From Phycisphaerales bacterium (GTDB lineage: Bacteria; Planctomycetota; Phycisphaerae; Phycisphaerales; UBA1924), in NCBI GenBank assembly GCA_019747615.1, contig JAIEQQ010000149.1:1-7733 (forward strand): DNA of 7,733 nt, written 5' to 3'. Within the stretch, counting starts at the first letter, position 1. The number at the start of each line of letters is the position of its first letter. The translations under genes were made by a program, and so were the position numbers. Under the pieces are notes generated by a model that saw nothing but the letters and a program-made list of their open reading frames with translations, did not search any database and had not been told where the DNA came from. Below, piece after piece: positions 5,879 through 7,733 of this stretch.

Positions 5879-5966
5879 CTTCGTTGAGAGAGTGAACGAA
5901 TCCGAACAAACACGACAGAGAACGACACACATCGATTACGACACCGTCGGCCCCGCAGGCAACGCG

Positions 5967-6731
5967 CTAGCGGGCGACCTTCGGATCAAACTGATTCCGC
6001 GTCCAATCCTGGAAGACATCTCGGAAGGCACGACTGGACGCGTGCCCATCGAGGTAGCTGTAGTTGCTGATGGCCTGCCAATCGCGGGGCTTGCCGCCCC
6101 AGGCGTGCGTCTTCATCTGGCCCGACGCCAGCGCCGGCGGCGCATCGACAGGGCCGGGCGCCCAGCCCTCGGCGTGAACATGGTCGCTGACCGCAAAATC
6201 CGTCGTCTCGGTCATCAGGAAGAACTGCACCGTCGCGTGCGGCGCCGCGATCTTTCCGAGCCGGTCAAACGGCTCCTTCGGGTACACGCCCGGGTTGTAA
6301 GTGCGACTCAGCCAGTTGTTCATGCCGTACGACGTCCGCCGCGGCTGGCCGCCGGACAGTTGCCCCTGCCCGCCCTGATCAACCGGCCAGAACGCACTCT
6401 GATCTCCCGGCGAGCGGACGATCAGCGGCGTGCCGAAGTAGTTGGACAAGACGTTGTAGAACGAGCGGGCAGGATCGCCGCCGCCGCCGTGCGGGAGGCC
6501 GACATCGGCGAAGTAGTCTTTCGAGTCGTTGACGTAGAGGGCGTGAACCATCTGAAGGCTGCGAACGTTGGCAAGGCACACGTTGGCCCGCGCCGCCTGA
6601 CGCGCCTTGGAAAGCGCGGGCAGGAGGATCGACACCAACAACGCAATCACAGCAATGACAACCAGCAACTCGATCAGCGTGAACGCGCCACGGGCACGCT
6701 CGCGCCGCTCGAAAGAACGGTGGCAAGACAT
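5967..6731 (-). CDS. Prepilin-like protein with type II secretion/pilin N-terminal domain
   Basis: This 254-residue protein has a classic prepilin leader: basic residues, then '[19 protein letters not shown]' (14-32). Cleavage by prepilin peptidase would fall before F17, with the conserved Glu at mature position 5 (E21). The residue before the cut is Ala rather than the usual Gly, which I recall as common in planctomycete copies. The hydrophobic helix to about residue 36 is followed by '[13 protein letters not shown]' and the globular part. The C-terminal '[10 protein letters not shown]' (223-232) resembles the DG(H) motif of the large planctomycete pseudopilin families. An unusual 'DHVHAEGW' (183-190) with H165, H183, H185 and E187 nearby could bind metal (inference). 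The ATG at 6731 follows GGAG by seven bases. It sits alone, without other pilus or secretion genes, between two exported proteins on the same strand. Confidence 0.88.
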   Translation of the reverse strand: MSCHRSFERRERARGAFTLIELLVVIAVIALLVSILLPALSKARQAARANVCLANVRSLQMVHALYVNDSKDYFADVGLPHGGGGDPARSFYNVLSNYFGTPLIVRSPGDQSAFWPVDQGGQGQLSGGQPRRTSYGMNNWLSRTYNPGVYPKEPFDRLGKIAAPHATVQFFLMTETTDFAVSDHVHAEGWAPGPVDAPPALASGQMKTHAWGGKPRDWQAISNYSYLDGHASSRAFRDVFQDWTRNQFDPKVAR

Positions 6732-6738
6732 CGCGAAG

Positions 6739-6742
6739 CTCC
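6739..6742 (-). promoter_or_regulatory. Ribosome binding site fixing the prepilin-like protein start
   Basis: GGAG on the minus strand, seven bases from the ATG at 6731. This gives a 16-residue leader, in the normal range for prepilins; the longer start at 6842 would give a leader of more than 50 residues and overlap the preceding gene. Confidence 0.7.
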
Positions 6743-6814
6743 GAGTTTTCAGCGAATACCACGCGCAGCACCGCAAAGCTGGGCCGCGCACGCGAATCAA
6801 ACGTTGAACCGCAC

Positions 6815-7240
6815 TCAGCCATTGACGCGCGGAGGGCCGCACGCAAACAGCACCGGACCCGAGCCGATCGCCGGCGCATCCGATGGAGGCACCGCGACCA
6901 TCGCGACAATCAGGATCGCGACACGTTCAACCGCCGGCGACGGCGGCGAGCCGCCGACCGGCGCGTTCATGACAACGCAGACGGTGCATCGACCATCGTC
7001 ATGCTTCGACGGTGTCCGTCGCTCATCCTGCCCAGGCATAGATGCCGACGAGTCGTCGCCGTCGCTCGCACCTTCAGCCGATTCACCGCCGCAGTCGCCG
7101 TGACCGCATCCGCCATCGCTCGCGGCCGTCGGCACGTGCGCATGGGCGTACGCGTGCCACGCAGGCGCCGTCGCGACCGCGAGCATCGACACAATGACGA
7201 TGCAGGCAACCAATCGCAGGATGGAAGGACGGAACGACAC
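6815..7240 (-). CDS. Small exported His/Cys-rich protein (possibly DUF2946-like)
   Basis: This is a 141-residue protein if translation begins at the GTG at 7240. That start gives a good signal peptide: VSFRPSILR, then a hydrophobic core ([16 protein letters not shown]), with cleavage near the AYA at 30-32. What follows is full of metal ligands: '[10 protein letters not shown]' (28-37; H29, H33, H35), 'CGHGDC' (45-50), a Gly/Asp/Ser-rich acidic linker, then '[10 protein letters not shown]' (79-88; H80, C85, C88). A second hydrophobic segment (about 104-117) lies near the C-terminus. Layout and CxxC resemble the loosely conserved DUF2946 family of small His-containing exported proteins, but I am not certain. 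A Fur-family-like operator lies 25-39 bases upstream. The frame stays open to 7501, but that part overlaps the LuxR-type gene and is Arg-rich; a GTG at 7258 is the alternative start. A role in zinc binding or delivery is inferred. Confidence 0.65.
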   Translation of the reverse strand: MSFRPSILRLVACIVIVSMLAVATAPAWHAYAHAHVPTAASDGGCGHGDCGGESAEGASDGDDSSASMPGQDERRTPSKHDDGRCTVCVVMNAPVGGSPPSPAVERVAILIVAMVAVPPSDAPAIGSGPVLFACGPPRVNG

Positions 7241-7264
7241 GCGCCCCAGTGTAGTCACGACAGA

Positions 7265-7279
7265 TGCAACTGATTTGCA
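7265..7279 (-). promoter_or_regulatory. Putative Fur-family (Zur-type) operator
   Basis: The minus strand reads TGCAAATCAGTTGCA, a 15-bp inverted repeat with the 7-1-7 geometry of Fur-family sites; six of seven position pairs are complementary. It shares 11 of 15 bases with the actinobacterial Zur box as I remember it (TGAAAATGATTTTCA) and 10 of 15 with the cyanobacterial one. A possible -10, TACACT, lies at 7253-7248, which would put this site over the -35/spacer region, a repressing position. If so, the transcript would start almost at the GTG at 7240. I found no second copy upstream of the prepilin-like or PEP-CTERM gene. Confidence 0.5.
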
Positions 7280-7301
7280 ACTACGGGGAAGGGGCGAATC
7301 T

Positions 7302-7733
7302 TCACCGATCACTGGAGCGACGGCCCGCGCCCGCCGCCGGCGATGATCTCGCCGCACGCCGTGCTCCGCCGTCAGCACCCCGAGGCCCGGACATCCCGGC
7401 CCCTGACGCCTTCCCCTCGGCATCCACCTTTGGCGACGCCTCGTCACCCGTCGCAGACGCGTGCAAGTCAATCGGGCCAAGGTGACCAAGCGCTCGCGCA
7501 ACCAACTGCCCGCGGTTGTTCGCGTTCAGCTTGCGATGAAGACTCTTCACATGATCGTGAACCGTGTAGATCGACCGGTGAAGGATCTCGGCGATCTGCG
7601 GCACCTTCAGACCCGCCACCAAGTGCCACATCACCACTTCCTCGCGCGGCGTCAGCCACGCCATCCGGTCTTCGCTCTCGGCCGAGAACGCCTTGCACAC
7701 GCGCTGGCTGAGCATCGGCAGGATCGCCGCCAG
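7302..7733 (-). CDS. LuxR/NarL-type transcriptional regulator, C-terminal part (partial)
   Basis: The frame is open to the window edge (LAAILP precedes the internal Met at 7715), so 143 C-terminal residues are visible. They contain a LuxR/NarL helix-turn-helix: 'LTPREEVVMWHLVAGL' (27-42), 'VPQIAEILHRSIYTVHDHV' (44-62) and 'KSLHRKLNANNRGQLV' (63-78). This is the standard four-helix DNA-binding unit. Such domains normally end the protein, but here about 60 further residues follow, rich in Ala, Gly, Ser and Arg and without recognisable structure. Any sensor or receiver domain would be outside the window. It is on the same strand as the three-gene cluster, 61 bases upstream of the His/Cys-rich gene, but the operator between them suggests separate control. 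Confidence 0.85.
   Translation of the reverse strand: MAAILPMLSQRVCKAFSAESEDRMAWLTPREEVVMWHLVAGLKVPQIAEILHRSIYTVHDHVKSLHRKLNANNRGQLVARALGHLGPIDLHASATGDEASPKVDAEGKASGAGMSGPRGADGGARRAARSSPAAGAGRRSSDR

Noticed and set aside
5790..7103. Long plus-strand open frame (437 codons)
   Set aside because: It is antisense to the prepilin-like gene and its neighbours. The product is Arg-rich with no recognisable domain, whereas the minus strand encodes clear protein families.
1..7733. tRNA, rRNA or transposase genes
   Set aside because: No cloverleaf-like or ribosomal RNA sequence was recognised by eye, and none of the open frames resembles a transposase or integrase.

Overview
The window looks like chromosomal DNA from a GC-rich planctomycete, most likely of the class Phycisphaerae. 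The taxonomic call is inferred from gene content. The pointers are a secreted protein with a PTPGAA...RRRR tail (the planctomycete-style variant of the PEP-CTERM sorting signal), a single prepilin-like protein with a 'YLDGH' C-terminal motif of the kind that is abundant in Planctomycetota, a pyrophosphate-type phosphofructokinase, and short GC-rich intergenic repeat families.

Layout, left to right. Bases 1-360 hold the 3' end of a C39-like peptidase-fold protein (+). Bases 457-888 hold a small zincin-like metallopeptidase (+), flanked on both sides by copies of a GGGCCGAGG repeat. Bases 889-1034 form a convergent intergenic region with a good intrinsic terminator and an eight-unit array of an 8-bp repeat that stops exactly at the stop codon of the next gene. 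Bases 1035-1985 encode a FliA/WhiG-type sigma factor (-). After a divergent intergenic region, bases 2376-3545 encode a major royal jelly protein/yellow-family lipoprotein (+). It converges, with a 10-bp gap, on a PPi-type phosphofructokinase (-, 3556-4767). A gap of about 410 bases follows.

Bases 5178-7240 contain three genes all on the minus strand, read from high to low coordinates: a His/Cys-rich small secreted or membrane protein (6815-7240), a prepilin-like protein (5967-6731) and a PEP-CTERM-type protein (5178-5867). The last strongly resembles what I recall as the all3515 family of Zur-repressed PEP-CTERM proteins. A 15-bp inverted repeat with Fur-family 7-1-7 geometry (TGCAAAT-C-AGTTGCA on the minus strand) lies just upstream of the first gene, and a strong hairpin lies just after the last. 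A partial LuxR/NarL-type regulator (7302-7733, -) sits upstream of the operator.

The most interesting reading is that 5178-7279 is a zinc-responsive (Zur-type) operon. It would link a metal-ligand-rich exported protein, a pseudopilin-like surface protein carrying a His/Glu-rich segment, and a cell-envelope PEP-CTERM protein. This is an inference from family recognition plus the operator. The Zur protein itself is not in the window.
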